A DNA stretch of 5,432 nt from an uncultured Porphyromonadaceae bacterium (GTDB lineage Bacteria; Bacteroidota; Bacteroidia; Bacteroidales; Muribaculaceae), in contig CAMWQF010000213.1 in NCBI GenBank assembly GCA_947176285.1, forward strand, positions 1 through 5,432, given 5' to 3'. The translations under genes and the position numbers were made by a program. Positions 5,351-5,432 of the stretch are shown here, one piece after another; positions within the stretch are counted from its first letter, which is position 1, and each line of letters opens with the position of its first letter. A model generated the notes under the pieces. It was not told the origin of the DNA and searched no databases. It saw only the letters and a list, made by a program, of their open reading frames with translations.

Positions 5351-5432
5351 TACAGATTGTAATATTGCTTGAACCAGGCGACGGTGCGGTTGATTCCGTC
5401 CTGGAGGGGAGTGTTTGGCTTGAAGCCTGTGG
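5350..5432 (-). CDS. NAD-dependent sugar-nucleotide epimerase/dehydratase (C-terminal 26 residues only)
   Basis: Only the last 26 codons and the TAA are in the window. The peptide contains TGFKPNTPLQDGI and ends with VAWFKQYYNL. This fits the C-terminus of extended short-chain dehydrogenases that act on nucleotide sugars, where a 'GF-P-T-L--G(I/L)----W(Y/F)--Y' pattern is typical, as in UDP-glucuronate 4-epimerases and UDP-glucose 4-epimerases. Such enzymes are cytoplasmic and supply sugars for capsule, O-antigen or exopolysaccharide. The exact substrate cannot be told from the tail. Codon use is richer in G+C than in the neighbouring ATPase gene. No terminator with a clean T-run follows; weak hairpin candidates lie at about 5240-5256 and 5087-5109. 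Confidence 0.8.
   Translation of the reverse strand, partial: TGFKPNTPLQDGINRTVAWFKQYYNL

Overview
The window looks like chromosomal DNA of a member of the Bacteroidales (Bacteroides, Prevotella or Muribaculaceae type). The reasons are a secreted glycoside hydrolase family 3 enzyme of the kind these gut bacteria use on plant polysaccharides, a tRNA promoter that fits the Bacteroidetes consensus (TTTG, about 20 bases, TAnnTTTG), weak or absent Shine-Dalgarno sequences, and an array of 8-base 'caaggtnt' repeats between genes. Every gene I can support lies on the minus strand, so the window reads from right to left.

Layout from right to left in transcription order: the last 26 codons of a sugar-nucleotide epimerase (5350-5432); a gene-free stretch of about 460 bases (4887-5349) holding a diverged 20-base direct repeat, short hairpins, a nine-unit 8-base tandem repeat, a 9-bp GC-rich hairpin, and a probable promoter with an overlapping inverted repeat; a large ABC/SMC-type AAA ATPase (2340-4886); an HNH nuclease (1267-2343) whose ATG overlaps the ATPase stop codon as ATGA; an Arg-CCG tRNA with its own promoter and terminator; and the first 300 codons of a secreted GH3 beta-xylosidase or beta-glucosidase (1-902), running off the left edge.

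The centrepiece is the ATPase-HNH pair. It has the organisation of the anti-phage system Septu (PtuA ATPase plus PtuB HNH nuclease), but the ATPase is long (848 residues) and the HNH protein carries extra N- and C-terminal regions and additional cysteines, so it may be a separate Septu-like family. The cassette is visibly more AT-rich than the genes on either side. No integrase, transposase, or obvious attachment repeat accompanies it. The likely model is that the ATPase senses or gates and the HNH protein cuts nucleic acid. This is inferred from domain content and gene overlap, not shown by the sequence alone.

The flanking genes are ordinary housekeeping or carbohydrate-metabolism genes and have no evident functional link to the cassette.
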